DNA of 64,000 nt from Bhargavaea ginsengi (GCF_900109165.1 NZ_FNZF01000003.1:248001-312000); one strand, 5' to 3'. Shown: positions 41,373 to 50,342, counted from the first letter of the stretch. The notes: a model not told the origin generated them from the sequence alone. Numbers and translations are program-made.

Positions 41373-41397
41373 GTTTCGTTCCCTGACACCCGGGAAT
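41373..41397 (+). promoter_or_regulatory. sigma-B-type promoter
   Basis: GTTTCG (41373-41378) and GGGAAT (41392-41397) with a 13-nt spacer match the GTTTAA/GGGWAW general-stress consensus; the start codon follows after 33 bp. Confidence 0.6.
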
Positions 41398-41430
41398 AAT
41401 AAGAGCAAGAACAGAAAGGGAGCGATTCTG

Positions 41431-41586
41431 ATGAAGAGCTACGCGGACAACGAGAAAAATCAGCAGAACGGCAAATGGGCCGACAAAGCAAATGACGCTG
41501 CCAAAAAGGCTGAGGAAAAGCTTGATGACATCAAAAAAGAGGCTCGTGAAGCGGCGGATACTCACCAGGATCACAAATCCGAATAA
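41431..41586 (+). CDS. small hydrophilic stress-type protein (51 residues)
   Basis: The protein KSYADNEKNQQNGKWADKAN, then DAAKKAEEKLDDIKKEAREAA is a charged, probably single-helix protein, resembling CsbD/YtxH-type small stress proteins in composition. AAAGGGAG supports ATG 41431. A sigma-B-like promoter lies directly upstream, consistent with a general-stress role. A bidirectional terminator follows. Confidence 0.72.
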   Translation: MKSYADNEKNQQNGKWADKANDAAKKAEEKLDDIKKEAREAADTHQDHKSE

Positions 41587-41610
41587 CCCTTCAGCATGTT
41601 CAGCATTGTA

Positions 41611-41645
41611 AAAAACGCCGTCCCGGAACATCCGGAACGGCGTTT
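41611..41645. terminator. bidirectional terminator
   Basis: AAACGCCGT and ACGGCGTTT arms with an inner CCGG stem; a U6 tract on the minus strand. Confidence 0.85.
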
Positions 41646-41650
41646 GTCAT

Positions 41651-42778
41651 TTAGACTGTAATCCCTGCCTCTTCCCCGAGTTTCAGCCGGTCACCGCTCT
41701 GAGCGTCAAAGAAGTGGGCAAGTTCCATATCGTAGGCAAGCCGGACGGTTTCTCCTGTGTGGAGGTCCAAACCTGAGTCGATGCGGGCAATCAGCTCCTG
41801 GCTGCCGAGCTTCGAATAAAGCAGGGTTTCCGCTCCGGTCAATTCAGAGACGATGACTTCCGAGTCCACGGCGGCAAGTGACTGCCCTGCAGCGGCCGGA
41901 GGTTCCAATGTGACATGCTCAGGCCGGATGCCCATCGTGACCGGGCCTTCTCCGTAGCCGGCCGCATTCATCGCACGGGCTTTTGTCTCCGGGAGCGGAA
42001 GGCGGATGCCGTCGGCTGTGACGAACTCACCGCCCTTGACTTCACCGGTGAAGAAATTCATGGCTGGCGATCCGATGAATCCGCCGACGAATGTGTTTTC
42101 CGGATAGTCGTAGACATCCTTCGGCGCGCCGACCTGCTGGATGACACCGTCTTTCATGATGACGATGCGGGTCGCCATCGTCATCGCCTCGGTCTGGTCA
42201 TGGGTGACGTAGACAGTCGTCGTCTTGAGCCGGTTATGGAGCTTGGAAATCTCTGCCCTCATCTGGAAGCGGAGCTTTGCGTCCAGGTTCGAGAGCGGCT
42301 CGTCCATCAGGAACAGCTTCGCGTCCCGGACAATCGCGCGGCCGAGGGCGACCCGCTGGCGCTGTCCGCCGGAAAGGGCGCGGGGCTTCCGCTTCAGATA
42401 ATCCTCGAGACCAAGAATCTTCGCCGCCTCGGTGACCCGCTTTTTAATCTCTTCTTTCTTGAACTTCCGCATCTTCAGCGCGAACGCCATGTTGTCGTAG
42501 ACGGTCATATGCGGATAAAGCGCATAGTTCTGGAATACCATCGCGATATCCCGGCTTTTCGGCGGCACGTCATTCATGAGCCTGTCGTCCATCACGAACT
42601 CGCCGTCCGTGATTTCTTCAAGTCCGGCGATCATTCGGAGCATCGTCGACTTCCCGCAGCCGGACGGCCCGACGAGGACGATAAAGTCCCCGTCTTCGAT
42701 CTCGAGGTTAAAGTCCTTTACCGCCGTGACGTCTTTGTCATACGTTTTCGAGATGTTCTTGAGTTCGATCTTGACCAT
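41651..42778 (-). CDS. sugar ABC transporter ATP-binding protein, MsmX/UgpC type
   Basis: A 375-residue ATPase: [20 protein letters not shown], Walker [10 protein letters not shown], signature [14 protein letters not shown], Walker [14 protein letters not shown], and a C-terminal MOI/TOBE regulatory domain ([10 protein letters not shown]). MsmX-type subunits energise several carbohydrate importers. ATG 42778 has AAGGAG. Its own permease partner gene is truncated, so this ATPase survives either for the remaining MalG-type protein or, more likely, for other sugar importers in the cell. Confidence 0.9.
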   Translation of the reverse strand: MVKIELKNISKTYDKDVTAVKDFNLEIEDGDFIVLVGPSGCGKSTMLRMIAGLEEITDGEFVMDDRLMNDVPPKSRDIAMVFQNYALYPHMTVYDNMAFALKMRKFKKEEIKKRVTEAAKILGLEDYLKRKPRALSGGQRQRVALGRAIVRDAKLFLMDEPLSNLDAKLRFQMRAEISKLHNRLKTTTVYVTHDQTEAMTMATRIVIMKDGVIQQVGAPKDVYDYPENTFVGGFIGSPAMNFFTGEVKGGEFVTADGIRLPLPETKARAMNAAGYGEGPVTMGIRPEHVTLEPPAAAGQSLAAVDSEVIVSELTGAETLLYSKLGSQELIARIDSGLDLHTGETVRLAYDMELAHFFDAQSGDRLKLGEEAGITV

Positions 42779-42971
42779 GTGATTTCTCCTTTTCCCCGTT
42801 TGCCTGATAGAAGTTGAATGTCTGGTTGAACGGTCTTGGCATGAGAAGCAGGATGGCGATCGGCAGGAAGACAAGCAGCAGGACAAGCGTACTTGCCTGG
42901 AAACTGAACTCCCGGACCGGTTCCGCCGTTTCCGTGTCCCTGACCGTGCGTTTTACTTCGAATTTCAGCAT
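42738..42971 (-). CDS. possible small single-helix membrane protein
   Basis: 77 residues: a polar N-terminus [20 protein letters not shown], one hydrophobic helix ([18 protein letters not shown]), then a polar tail that overlaps the ATPase gene by about 40 bp. AAAGGGG lies eight bases before ATG 42971. It fills the gap between permease and ATPase genes; it could be a real small subunit or a chance ORF. Confidence 0.45.
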   Translation of the reverse strand: MLKFEVKRTVRDTETAEPVREFSFQASTLVLLLVFLPIAILLLMPRPFNQTFNFYQANGEKEKSHGQDRTQEHLENV

Positions 42972-43042
42972 GTTCATTTCCCCTTTCGTCCACGTGCTTC
43001 CCACTTTATGCGGCGCTAGGCAGGTTCATCAACCGCACTGCC

Positions 43043-43921
43043 TCACTTTCCGCCGGACTGCAGGTTGATGCCCTGGATAAAGTACTTCTGGAAAAAGAAG
43101 AACAGAATGATCACCGGCAGGAGAACGAGAAGCGAGCCGGCCATCAGGTAGTTCCACTGCGTGCTCATCTGCCCTTTGAATACCTGGAGCCCGAGCTGGA
43201 GCGTATAGAGATTTTCATCGTTCAGATAAAGGAGCGGACCGAGGAAGTCGTTCCATGCACCGTTAAACGAGAAGATCGCAACCGTAGCGAGTGCCGGCTT
43301 CGTGAGCGGAAGGCCAATCTTCCACCAAATCCAGAAGTGGCTCGCCCCTTCCATCTTGGCCGCCTCGATCAGCTCATCCGGAATCGTCATGTAAAACTGC
43401 CGGAGCAGGAAGATATTGAATGCGCTCCCGAAGAACGCGGGTATCACTAATGGATAATACGTATTCAGCCATTGAAGCTTCGCGAACAGCACATACTGTG
43501 GGATGAGCGTGACAAATCCGGGAATCATCATTGTAGAAAGAACGATTGCGAACAGCACGTTGCGCCCCTTGAACGGGACTTTCGCGAATCCGTAAGCAAT
43601 GAAGGAGTTCACGAATACATTTCCGATGACGACGAGGATCGTGATGGTCAGCGTATTGATCGTGTACAAGTCGAACGGGGCCGCTTCCCACGTTTTCATG
43701 TAGTTGCTCCAGTTCCAGCTTTCCGGCCAGAACGTCGGCGGGTAGGTCATCACTTCCTGCATCGTCTTGACTGAAGTGACGAGCATCCACCAGAGCGGCG
43801 ACAGCATGAGGATGCTGCCTGCGGCAAGAAGGACCCAGTTGATGATGTTCAGCGCCTGCCTGCGGCCTTGGATCGTTTCAAAATGCGAGACTTTCTGTCG
43901 TCCCGCTGCCTGCTTCACCAT
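43043..43921 (-). CDS. carbohydrate ABC transporter permease, MalG type
   Basis: A 292-residue, six-helix permease with the EAA loop ELIEAAKMEGASHFWIWWKIGLPLTKPAL that docks the ATPase. It imports an unknown sugar with a MalF-type partner and a binding protein. Start ATG 43921 overlaps the stop of the upstream permease fragment by one base. The gene itself appears intact, but its partner is truncated and no solute-binding protein is present, so the importer is unlikely to work. Confidence 0.85.
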   Translation of the reverse strand: MVKQAAGRQKVSHFETIQGRRQALNIINWVLLAAGSILMLSPLWWMLVTSVKTMQEVMTYPPTFWPESWNWSNYMKTWEAAPFDLYTINTLTITILVVIGNVFVNSFIAYGFAKVPFKGRNVLFAIVLSTMMIPGFVTLIPQYVLFAKLQWLNTYYPLVIPAFFGSAFNIFLLRQFYMTIPDELIEAAKMEGASHFWIWWKIGLPLTKPALATVAIFSFNGAWNDFLGPLLYLNDENLYTLQLGLQVFKGQMSTQWNYLMAGSLLVLLPVIILFFFFQKYFIQGINLQSGGK

Positions 43922-44281
43922 CACTTTCCGCCCCCTTCATAGTGCACCCATTTCGGTGCAAGCTTCAGGTTGACGATTGTCAGGGCGAAAACAATGACGA
44001 ACAGGATCCACGACATTGCCATGGCATATCCCATGTCGAATGCTTCAAACGCCTTCTGCCACATATACAGGTTGTAGAAAAGCATCGAATTGACTGGCCC
44101 GCCTTCTCCGTTCGACATGACATAGGCCTCCTGGAAAATCTGGAAGCCGCCAATCAGGCTCGTCACGATGTCGAAGAAGATGACCGGTGTGATCATCGGG
44201 ATCGTGATGCGGGTAAATTGCTGCCAGGCGTTGGCGCCGTCGATCTCAGCGGCTTCGTACAGACTTTTCGCGACACGCGAA
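43921..44281 (-). pseudogene. 5'-truncated MalF-type sugar permease
   Basis: Only the last 120 codons of a roughly 300-residue permease remain: the EAA loop KSLYEAAEIDGANAWQQF, then TIPMITPVIFFDIVTSLIGG and GGPVNSMLFYNLYMWQKAFE to the stop. Reading upstream, homology ends at about 44275 and an in-frame TGA appears a few codons later. The junction coincides with a short inverted repeat TTCGCG-ACA-CGCGAA (44267-44281). Beyond it lies an unrelated GNAT gene and its terminator, indicating a deletion that removed the rest of the permease and presumably the binding protein. Confidence 0.85.
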
Positions 44282-44348
44282 GTAAACCTTCTTCACTAGC
44301 TCACAAGATTAGATGGACAATTCAAATAGTTGCAAATTCTCTCTGTCG

Positions 44349-44388
44349 AAAAAAGGCAGGACTTGTCGATTAATGACAGCCTGCCTTT
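44349..44388 (-). terminator. terminator of the GNAT gene overlapping its stop
   Basis: AAAGGCAGG pairs with CCTGCCTTT; U-rich tail on the minus strand. The stem begins inside the coding sequence. Confidence 0.65.
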
Positions 44389-44939
44389 TCCTGCTTAATT
44401 CTAGTATAAATGTCATAGTCCAACCAGATGCCGCCTTCCTTGGCAAAGCGTTCCCGGGTCCCTTCAAACAGGAATCCCGCTTTTTCTGCCAGCCTCTTGG
44501 ACGGAAGGTTGTCTGGCCGGATGTGGAGTTCGATCCGATGGAATCCGAGGTTGTCCATGAAAAATTCGACGGCGGCCGATACAGCTTCCTTTCCGTATCC
44601 TCGGCGCAAATACTGGTTGTTGATGTGATAGCCCATCATGCCCCAATCATAGTCGAACCTGAGAATCGTGATGAGTTCAACCTTGCCGACATTCGCTCCG
44701 TCGGACTTCCGGAAAATCCCGAGGATGACCATGTCGTCCGCATCGGCGGCTTCCCGGAATCCCAGGATCCATTCCCTGAACCACTCTTCTGTAGCACCCG
44801 ACAAATCACGGGGCCTTCCCTCATCATAGGGACCGCTGGACATTCCCCTGCCCTGCAGCCCGGCTAGCCACGCTGCATAGTCCGAGTCCTGATAAGGCCG
44901 GAGAATAAGGCGCTCTGTTTCAAATTCAATTTTTTTCAT
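44370..44939 (-). CDS. GNAT acetyltransferase, RimJ/RimL type
   Basis: A 189-residue cytoplasmic N-acetyltransferase: KKIEFETERLILRPYQDSDY, MMGYHINNQYLRRGYGKEAV (acetyl-CoA loop), LHIRPDNLPSKRLAEKAGFLFEG. The substrate is unknown. ATG 44939 has GGAGGG eight bases upstream. It abuts the deletion point of the sugar ABC locus and may have come next to it through that event. Confidence 0.83.
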   Translation of the reverse strand: MKKIEFETERLILRPYQDSDYAAWLAGLQGRGMSSGPYDEGRPRDLSGATEEWFREWILGFREAADADDMVILGIFRKSDGANVGKVELITILRFDYDWGMMGYHINNQYLRRGYGKEAVSAAVEFFMDNLGFHRIELHIRPDNLPSKRLAEKAGFLFEGTRERFAKEGGIWLDYDIYTRIKQEKAGCH

Positions 44940-45039
44940 TCTGAAGTCCCTCCGATTACCGTCCATTATAGCGGATGCATAACAGTGGAAGGAAAGCGGA
45001 TACTATCCGTGTTCGGCCATCATGTAACATGGAGGGAAT

Positions 45040-45681
45040 ATGCAGATGACGCAAAACTTCGGACAGGACCCGCAAAACGTCACACACACGAACATGCATA
45101 CCGGACAGGTGGGACAGAAGATGAACCACGGCGGCCATGAGCTGTTCGATGTCCATGAGGTGCTGTCGACGATGATCGGCGCGATGGACATGTCCACGCT
45201 GATGCGTCCGCACGCGCAGGACCCGGAACTCATCGACATCATCGACCGCCAATACCGGTTCATGCAACAGTCGTACAACACACTGGTCGACTGCTTCAAG
45301 TCGGGCACGGATCCGCAGATACCGACGCAGAGCTATAAGATGTCGGGCGGCAACGACTGGGTGTACGGAATGAAGCAGTCCCAGCCGAAAAAGCCGATGC
45401 AGTCCCCGCAGGAGCTGAACGACGCAGCCATCTCCGGTTTCCTATTGTCGGGCCACAAAGCAAGCGCCACGGCATGCACGACGGCGGCACTTGAAACGAC
45501 GAACCCGGTCGTCCGCCGCGTGCTCGCCGACTCGATCCCGAACTGCATCGAGATGGCCTACGAGCTGTCGATCTACCAGAACAAGCACCACTACTATCAG
45601 GTGCCGCAGCTTGCAGAGCAGGACATGCAGGCGATCCTCGGCGCCTATGCCCCGGCCGGCAGCCAGGGAGGCATGCAGTAA
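45040..45681 (+). CDS. CotF-like spore coat protein
   Basis: A 213-residue protein with a polar, Asn/His-rich N-terminus (TQNFGQDPQNVTHTNMHTGQ), then a helical domain with the coat-protein pattern QYRFMQQSYNTLVDCF and SGHKASATACTTAALETTNPVVRRVLADSI. This is the CotF/ferritin-like coat family of Bacillales, assembled on the spore surface. Tyr and Gln richness of the tail (YQNKHHYYQVPQ) suits cross-linking. GGAGGG precedes the ATG. A strong terminator follows. Confidence 0.87.
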   Translation: MQMTQNFGQDPQNVTHTNMHTGQVGQKMNHGGHELFDVHEVLSTMIGAMDMSTLMRPHAQDPELIDIIDRQYRFMQQSYNTLVDCFKSGTDPQIPTQSYKMSGGNDWVYGMKQSQPKKPMQSPQELNDAAISGFLLSGHKASATACTTAALETTNPVVRRVLADSIPNCIEMAYELSIYQNKHHYYQVPQLAEQDMQAILGAYAPAGSQGGMQ

Positions 45682-45698
45682 CCGCTGCATGAACGGAG

Positions 45699-45739
45699 AA
45701 AAAGCATGCGGACCCATTGGCGGTCCGCATGCTTTTTTT
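45699..45739. terminator. bidirectional terminator
   Basis: AAAAGCATGCGGACC and GGTCCGCATGCTTTT arms between convergent genes, seven T on the plus strand. Confidence 0.92.
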
Positions 45740-45772
45740 GTTGTTGATCGGAGTATTGGCTGCGGTTTCGCA

Positions 45773-46042
45773 CTACAGTCCCTGCTCCTTTACATACTGA
45801 TCCAGTTCCCTCATAAACCCTTCCGTACGTCCGGGGTCACGCAGGATGTCCTCCACTTCCTGCATCCCTATCCATTCCCGGTATTCCGTGCTCTGCAGGA
45901 CCACGGGACCGTAACGGACATCGAGATCTCTTTGGACTCCGCTTTTCTTCAAAAGCTTCAAGCGCCGGCTGATGAGGCGGTTTTTCTTTGTCGGCCAGCG
46001 GGTTTCCAGGAATCCGATCAGCAGAACAATCAGGTCGCCCAT
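45773..46042 (-). CDS. hypothetical protein with N-terminal membrane segment
   Basis: An 89-residue basic protein: a short hydrophobic start GDLIVLLIGFLETRWPTKKN, then a charged helical region and the C-terminus VEDILRDPGRTEGFMRELDQ. AAAGGAG lies upstream of the ATG. It follows the DUF2207 gene by 16 bp, so it is probably the last gene of that operon. Family not recognised. Confidence 0.6.
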   Translation of the reverse strand: MGDLIVLLIGFLETRWPTKKNRLISRRLKLLKKSGVQRDLDVRYGPVVLQSTEYREWIGMQEVEDILRDPGRTEGFMRELDQYVKEQGL

Positions 46043-46058
46043 CCGGCTTCACTCCTTT

Positions 46059-47708
46059 CTACATCCAGTCCCGGTACATCCGCGCGAGTCCTCTGAATTT
46101 CGGTGCCAGCACGTGCACACGGTGTTCGCGCAGTCCGCGTTCTTCCGGCGTCCCGTCCGGCATGCGGAAGCGGTCGTCGGTGTAGATCAGACGGTTGATC
46201 GCAAACTTGACCCGATAGGCGAACCGCGATACGAGAAGCGTGCGCGGGAAAAAGAGCCACACGAAAAGATAGCCGAGGACGAACAGCAGGATCACCGCTC
46301 CGGTGCCCGGGGCGTCAACCGCCGCCACGCCGAAGGTCAGGTAACCTCCGTAAATCAATCCGAACCAGCGCCAGTGCATTTTCTTCACGTGCACATACAA
46401 GAAGATGAGAATACCTGCCAGGAACGCCACAAGCCATCCAGCGGGCATCGCTGCGACGACTGCGCCGATGATGGCGGCCGCCGTCGGGACGAGCGCCGAG
46501 AACAGCAGCACGCGCTTCGGGATCCTCAGGTTCATCGTCCCGGCTTCCTCCAGCATTCGCAGGACAGCTCCGTGCCACTCCTTCAGTGCTTTTTCTGCCC
46601 TGTCCGATTCCAGTTCCCGCGGTCCGAAAGTGCTACGGCCGACCGTGTCCCGGAACAGCTTACTGATGAACAGCTGCTCATGCGGCTCAAGCCGGCCCGT
46701 ACTGCCCTTCACTTCCCAGACCTTTGCATCCGATTCGCCGTTGACGGACACCGCCCCCTTCTCGAGCAGCCCGTACAGCATGGCGTCCGCCGCACGCGGC
46801 GTGAAGCGGCCCGCCCATCGGACAAAGTGCAGATAGACAAGATCCATGGAGAGGATCAGCGCCTCATCTCTTCTCGTGATCGGCAGCCGCTGGGGCACGG
46901 CCAGGCTCACAAGACCGGCCAGGATAAACGCAAGTGCAATAGGGAATCCGACTTTCTCAAATGTTTCCCGGTGCGGGCGCATGTTTGCAGCATGGGTGAA
47001 CCGCTCCTCCTCAGCCTTCACGGCTTCTTCCAGCGGAACCGGTGCGGCATGTTTCACAGCCTCCGTCATGACCCCTGACGGAAAGAATACGCGGTACGAC
47101 GCATCCAGCGGGTCTGCGATGAGCGGGTCCCTGAAAATGACGCCATTGTCCTTCATCTCCACTTCGGAACCGTTCATGTTCCTCGTATACGGCCGGATTG
47201 AAGCGGCACCGGCATTGCCCGGAAGGATCATGGAAACCTCAAGGTTCCGGAGCCCCTCGAACTCATAGCTCGTGCTGGAAAACAGCCCGATCTCGAGATC
47301 GCTGTACTCGTCGTACACCTTCAGCGCGTCTTCCAATAAATAAGACAGCAGGAATGTCCGCTTGCCGCCCCCGCCGTCCAAAAGCAGTTCCCAGCCGCTT
47401 CCGTCTTCCCGCACCGCAACGGGCCGGACCTCGTCATCCGCGACTTCGCCGACCTTTGCCGCGCCATCCACTTCGCCGGCGCGGAAGCCAATCACGTTTT
47501 CATGGGTGCCGTAGGTAAAGTCCCTCAAAATCTCCCCTGTTCCTTCTGGAATTTCATATGTATGGATTTCATTGACCCTGACCGAGCCATCGGCTCCGAT
47601 CCAGAGACGGACCTGGGATTTGCTCACCGTCACATCCGCGGCGGTTGCCGGAATGGTGCCGGCAAGTACCATCAGGATCGCAAGCATTGCCATCACCCAT
47701 CGCTTCAT
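46059..47708 (-). CDS. DUF2207 membrane protein
   Basis: A 549-residue protein: signal peptide (KRWVMAMLAILMVLAGTIPATA), an extracytoplasmic beta-rich DUF2207 domain (about 25-250, including VNEIHTYEIPEGTGEILRDF), a membrane helix near 268-285, a cytoplasmic segment with DAMLYGLLEKGAVSV, two or three further helices (about 415-500) and a polar tail. The function of the family is unknown. GGAGGTGACCGG supports ATG 47708; the longer ORF is not used. It is divergent from ydbS-ydbT. Confidence 0.82.
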   Translation of the reverse strand: MKRWVMAMLAILMVLAGTIPATAADVTVSKSQVRLWIGADGSVRVNEIHTYEIPEGTGEILRDFTYGTHENVIGFRAGEVDGAAKVGEVADDEVRPVAVREDGSGWELLLDGGGGKRTFLLSYLLEDALKVYDEYSDLEIGLFSSTSYEFEGLRNLEVSMILPGNAGAASIRPYTRNMNGSEVEMKDNGVIFRDPLIADPLDASYRVFFPSGVMTEAVKHAAPVPLEEAVKAEEERFTHAANMRPHRETFEKVGFPIALAFILAGLVSLAVPQRLPITRRDEALILSMDLVYLHFVRWAGRFTPRAADAMLYGLLEKGAVSVNGESDAKVWEVKGSTGRLEPHEQLFISKLFRDTVGRSTFGPRELESDRAEKALKEWHGAVLRMLEEAGTMNLRIPKRVLLFSALVPTAAAIIGAVVAAMPAGWLVAFLAGILIFLYVHVKKMHWRWFGLIYGGYLTFGVAAVDAPGTGAVILLFVLGYLFVWLFFPRTLLVSRFAYRVKFAINRLIYTDDRFRMPDGTPEERGLREHRVHVLAPKFRGLARMYRDWM

Positions 47709-47831
47709 CCGGTCACCTCCCGTTTGCCTGTTACCATGATACCGTATACAGAAGAACAGTTGACCCGGTTCCTTGAAACCTTCACGGGCATCGTCCCGTA
47801 AAAGAATTAAGATCACTCGGAGGTGCAGGAT

Positions 47832-48329
47832 ATGGAACTCGACATCAGGGAGCCTGAAGGAAGAATCTCAAGAAAGGCAGTGACGGTATGGCGTCTGTCA
47901 AACACGATCGGCCACGGAATCACGCTGCTTGTGTTCGCGGGCCTGATCATCGCCGGCAGCCGGTTCGGCTGGTGGGACTGGGCGATGACGGTGCTATGGA
48001 TATTGGGCGGGCTGACAATTGTGTCGGCGGTGTATTCGATCTTTATCGAGCCGGTGATTCTGCAGCGGACATGGCGCTACGGGGCGGATGAGGAATTCGT
48101 AAAGCTGCGCCACGGCGTGATCACTGTCCAGCACCAGACGGTCCCGATGACGAAGGTCCAGTATGTCGGACTCGAACAGGGTCCGCTCCTGCGGAAATAC
48201 GGGCTTTATACGCTCACGGTCGGCACGATGGGGTCGAATCACTCGATCCCGGCGCTCCCGGAGCAGGAAGCCAAGGAATTCCGTAACCGAATTTCCCGCC
48301 TCGCCAAGATTCGCGAGGAGGAAGAATGA
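47832..48329 (+). CDS. ydbS: YdbS-like bacterial PH-domain membrane protein
   Basis: A 165-residue protein with two N-terminal membrane helices (about 20-40 and 48-70) and a DUF304/bPH2 domain (LRHGVITVQHQTVPMTKVQYVGLEQGPLLRKYGLYTLTVGT). It pairs with YdbT, which is encoded next with a 4-bp overlap, as in B. subtilis. In that organism YdbS and YdbT affect resistance to antimicrobial peptides. ATG 47832 follows GGAGGTG. Confidence 0.82.
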   Translation: MELDIREPEGRISRKAVTVWRLSNTIGHGITLLVFAGLIIAGSRFGWWDWAMTVLWILGGLTIVSAVYSIFIEPVILQRTWRYGADEEFVKLRHGVITVQHQTVPMTKVQYVGLEQGPLLRKYGLYTLTVGTMGSNHSIPALPEQEAKEFRNRISRLAKIREEEE

Positions 48330-49885
48330 TGGAAAACCGGCGCATGCATCCGGGACGGATCATCCTCTCCCTTTATGAACTCGTCAAAAACAGCGCCATC
48401 GCATTTTTCTTCCTGTTCATTCTCAGAAGAGGATCAGATGCAGGGTGGGTGGTCGCGGGCCGCTGGATCTTCATCATAGCCATTTCGATTTCCATCCTGA
48501 ACATCTTCCTGTCGTGGTGGCGCACGACCTACCGGCTGGAGGCGGATTCAGTGCAGATCGACAGCGGCGTCTTTTCCCGCAAGCACCGGAATGTGCCGTT
48601 CCGTCGGGTGCAGAACGTCAACCGGCAGGTGCCGGCCGTCCTCCGCCTGTTCGGCCTCACTTCGCTCACGCTCGAGACCGGAGCGGACGGAGAAGATGCA
48701 AGCGTAAAATTTCCCGCTGTGACGAAAGCGGAAGCTGCCCGGATCGAAAAAGCGCTCGACGGCTACCGGAGGGAGCGGATGGAGACCGCCCAAGAAGAGT
48801 CAGGGACAGAAAACGCGGATGGCGAAACCCCGGCGGCGGCCGTTGCCGAACCGTTCCCGGAAAAAGTTCGCACCGTCCACTTCACGGCCCAGCTCAAGGA
48901 CGTGCTGAAAGCCTCCTTCCTGTCGTTCAGTTTCATCGCGCTTATTCCCGTGCTCGCGACTGTTTACTCGAACATCGATGACTTTATTGATATCGAAAGC
49001 CGCGCCGAAGGATTCCTGTCGTTCCTGGCGGGCTCAGGGGTTGTACTCGGCATCACGATCGCCCTGTTTGCCTTGGCGGCAATCGCGTTCGGCATCATCC
49101 GGACCTACCTGAAGTACGGGCGGTATGAGATTTCGTCTGATGATGAGCGAATTTACATCCGGCGGGGTGTGCTGACCGAGCAGTCGCTTTCCGTCAGGAA
49201 AAAGAATGTCCAGGCGGTGCAGATCACGGAAACGCCGTTGAAACGTCTGCTCGGCCTCGCGGAAGCAAAGATCGTCACTGTCGGCAGCTTCGAGGACAAC
49301 CTGGAAGACATCAGCTCCCTTTACCCGTTTCTGCCCAAACGGCGCGCAGTGGAGCTGGTCGGCGAACTTCTCCCGGATGTCCGTGTGCTGGACGGAATGG
49401 AGCGCCTTCCGAAGGCAGCGCTGACCGTCAGGATGCTCCGCTTCCCTTGGATTGCCGTGATCGGCACCCTTGCGCTTTACTTCTGGCGCGCGGACTTCCC
49501 GTACGTCCCGGACTGGCCGTTTCTGGCAGCGGCACTTTTCGCCGTCATTTATCTCCTGAGGTACTTTGACTACCGCAACACCCGCTACGCCATCCGCGGG
49601 CCGCTCGTCCAGTTCAGGAAAGGCGGCCTGTGGAGGGAGACATTTATCAGCAGGCGGGAAAAGGTGATCGAAGCAGCGGTCTCCCAGTCCTGGCTGCAAA
49701 AGCGGTTCGGTGTCGCCACGGTCGGTACGACCAACCGCGCGAAGCCGGTCCACGTCGAAGAACTGAAAGACTTGCCGGCAGCAGCCGCAGAACAATTTGA
49801 CCGATGGTATACGGACCGGAATCCGGAACTCATCCGTGCAGATGAGGAGGTGGAGTCATGGAAGATTTTACAGAACGAGTTGTAA
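48326..49885 (+). CDS. ydbT: YdbT-like multi-PH-domain membrane protein
   Basis: A 519-residue membrane protein with three bPH2 (DUF304) modules: about 60-150 (IDSGVFSRKHRNVPFRRVQN), 270-350 (IRRGVLTEQSLSVRKKNVQA) and 430-500 (FRKGGLWRETFISRREKVIE), each preceded by paired membrane helices. It is translationally coupled to ydbS. The linker at about 150-175 is Glu/Ala-rich. The end of the gene overlaps the ATL gene by 28 bp. Confidence 0.83.
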   Translation: MMENRRMHPGRIILSLYELVKNSAIAFFFLFILRRGSDAGWVVAGRWIFIIAISISILNIFLSWWRTTYRLEADSVQIDSGVFSRKHRNVPFRRVQNVNRQVPAVLRLFGLTSLTLETGADGEDASVKFPAVTKAEAARIEKALDGYRRERMETAQEESGTENADGETPAAAVAEPFPEKVRTVHFTAQLKDVLKASFLSFSFIALIPVLATVYSNIDDFIDIESRAEGFLSFLAGSGVVLGITIALFALAAIAFGIIRTYLKYGRYEISSDDERIYIRRGVLTEQSLSVRKKNVQAVQITETPLKRLLGLAEAKIVTVGSFEDNLEDISSLYPFLPKRRAVELVGELLPDVRVLDGMERLPKAALTVRMLRFPWIAVIGTLALYFWRADFPYVPDWPFLAAALFAVIYLLRYFDYRNTRYAIRGPLVQFRKGGLWRETFISRREKVIEAAVSQSWLQKRFGVATVGTTNRAKPVHVEELKDLPAAAAEQFDRWYTDRNPELIRADEEVESWKILQNEL

Positions 49886-50193
49886 CGATTCTGAAAGAAG
49901 TGCCGGCGGGAACGGTCGCGTCTTATGGCCAGATTGCACGGCTTGCCGGTAACCCGAGAGCGGCGCGCCAGGTCGCCAGGGTCCTCCACTCCATGAGCCG
50001 GAAACACGGCATTCCGTGGCACCGCATCGTAAGTGCGAAGGGGGAAATTGTCATCAGGAACGGGGAGGCCGCCTTTGAACAGGAAGAACGTCTCCTCGAA
50101 GAAGGGGTGCCCGTAATCGCGGGAAAGCGTGTGGATATGGAACGTTACAAGTGGGATCCAGGAAACGACGAGTTACCACCTCACACCCGTTGA
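49858..50193 (+). CDS. alkyltransferase-like (ATL) DNA repair protein
   Basis: A 111-residue MGMT-fold protein: VPAGTVASYGQIARLAGNPRAARQVARVL, then HGIPWHRIVSAKGEI. In O6-methylguanine transferases the active site is PCHR; here it is PWHR, the mark of ATL proteins, which bind alkylated guanine and hand it to nucleotide excision repair without transferring the alkyl group. The start lies inside the end of ydbT. The last codons and stop are part of a 22-nt repeat array. Confidence 0.88.
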   Translation: MEDFTERVVTILKEVPAGTVASYGQIARLAGNPRAARQVARVLHSMSRKHGIPWHRIVSAKGEIVIRNGEAAFEQEERLLEEGVPVIAGKRVDMERYKWDPGNDELPPHTR

Positions 50194-50250
50194 GTCGCCA
50201 CCTCGCCCCTACTGAGTTACTACCTCATACCCAATGAGTCACCACCTTTG
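50170..50250. repeat. four-unit tandem array, 22-nt period
   Basis: Units start at 50170, 50192, 50214 and 50236 with core GAGTYRCYACCTC and a CCC-containing second half. The first unit is inside the ATL coding sequence and the second overlaps its stop codon. Confidence 0.75.
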
Positions 50251-50342
50251 TTTGCCGGCAGGAGCGCATGCGCTTCTGCTGGTTTTTAAGCGCCCTAATT
50301 GATAGACTATTGGCAACACAAGTGTACAAGGGGGCATCGGTG

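Noticed and set aside
41915-42817. 300-codon plus-strand ORF
   Set aside because: Antisense to the MsmX-type ATPase, which has complete ABC motifs; no ribosome site.
42718-42993. 91-codon minus-strand ORF between the permease and ATPase genes
   Set aside because: The alternative frame (77 codons from 42971) has a properly spaced ribosome site and a coherent membrane helix; this one has neither.
46097-47078. Long plus-strand ORFs within 45972-47078
   Set aside because: Antisense to the DUF2207 gene, whose signal peptide, domain pattern and ribosome site are clear.
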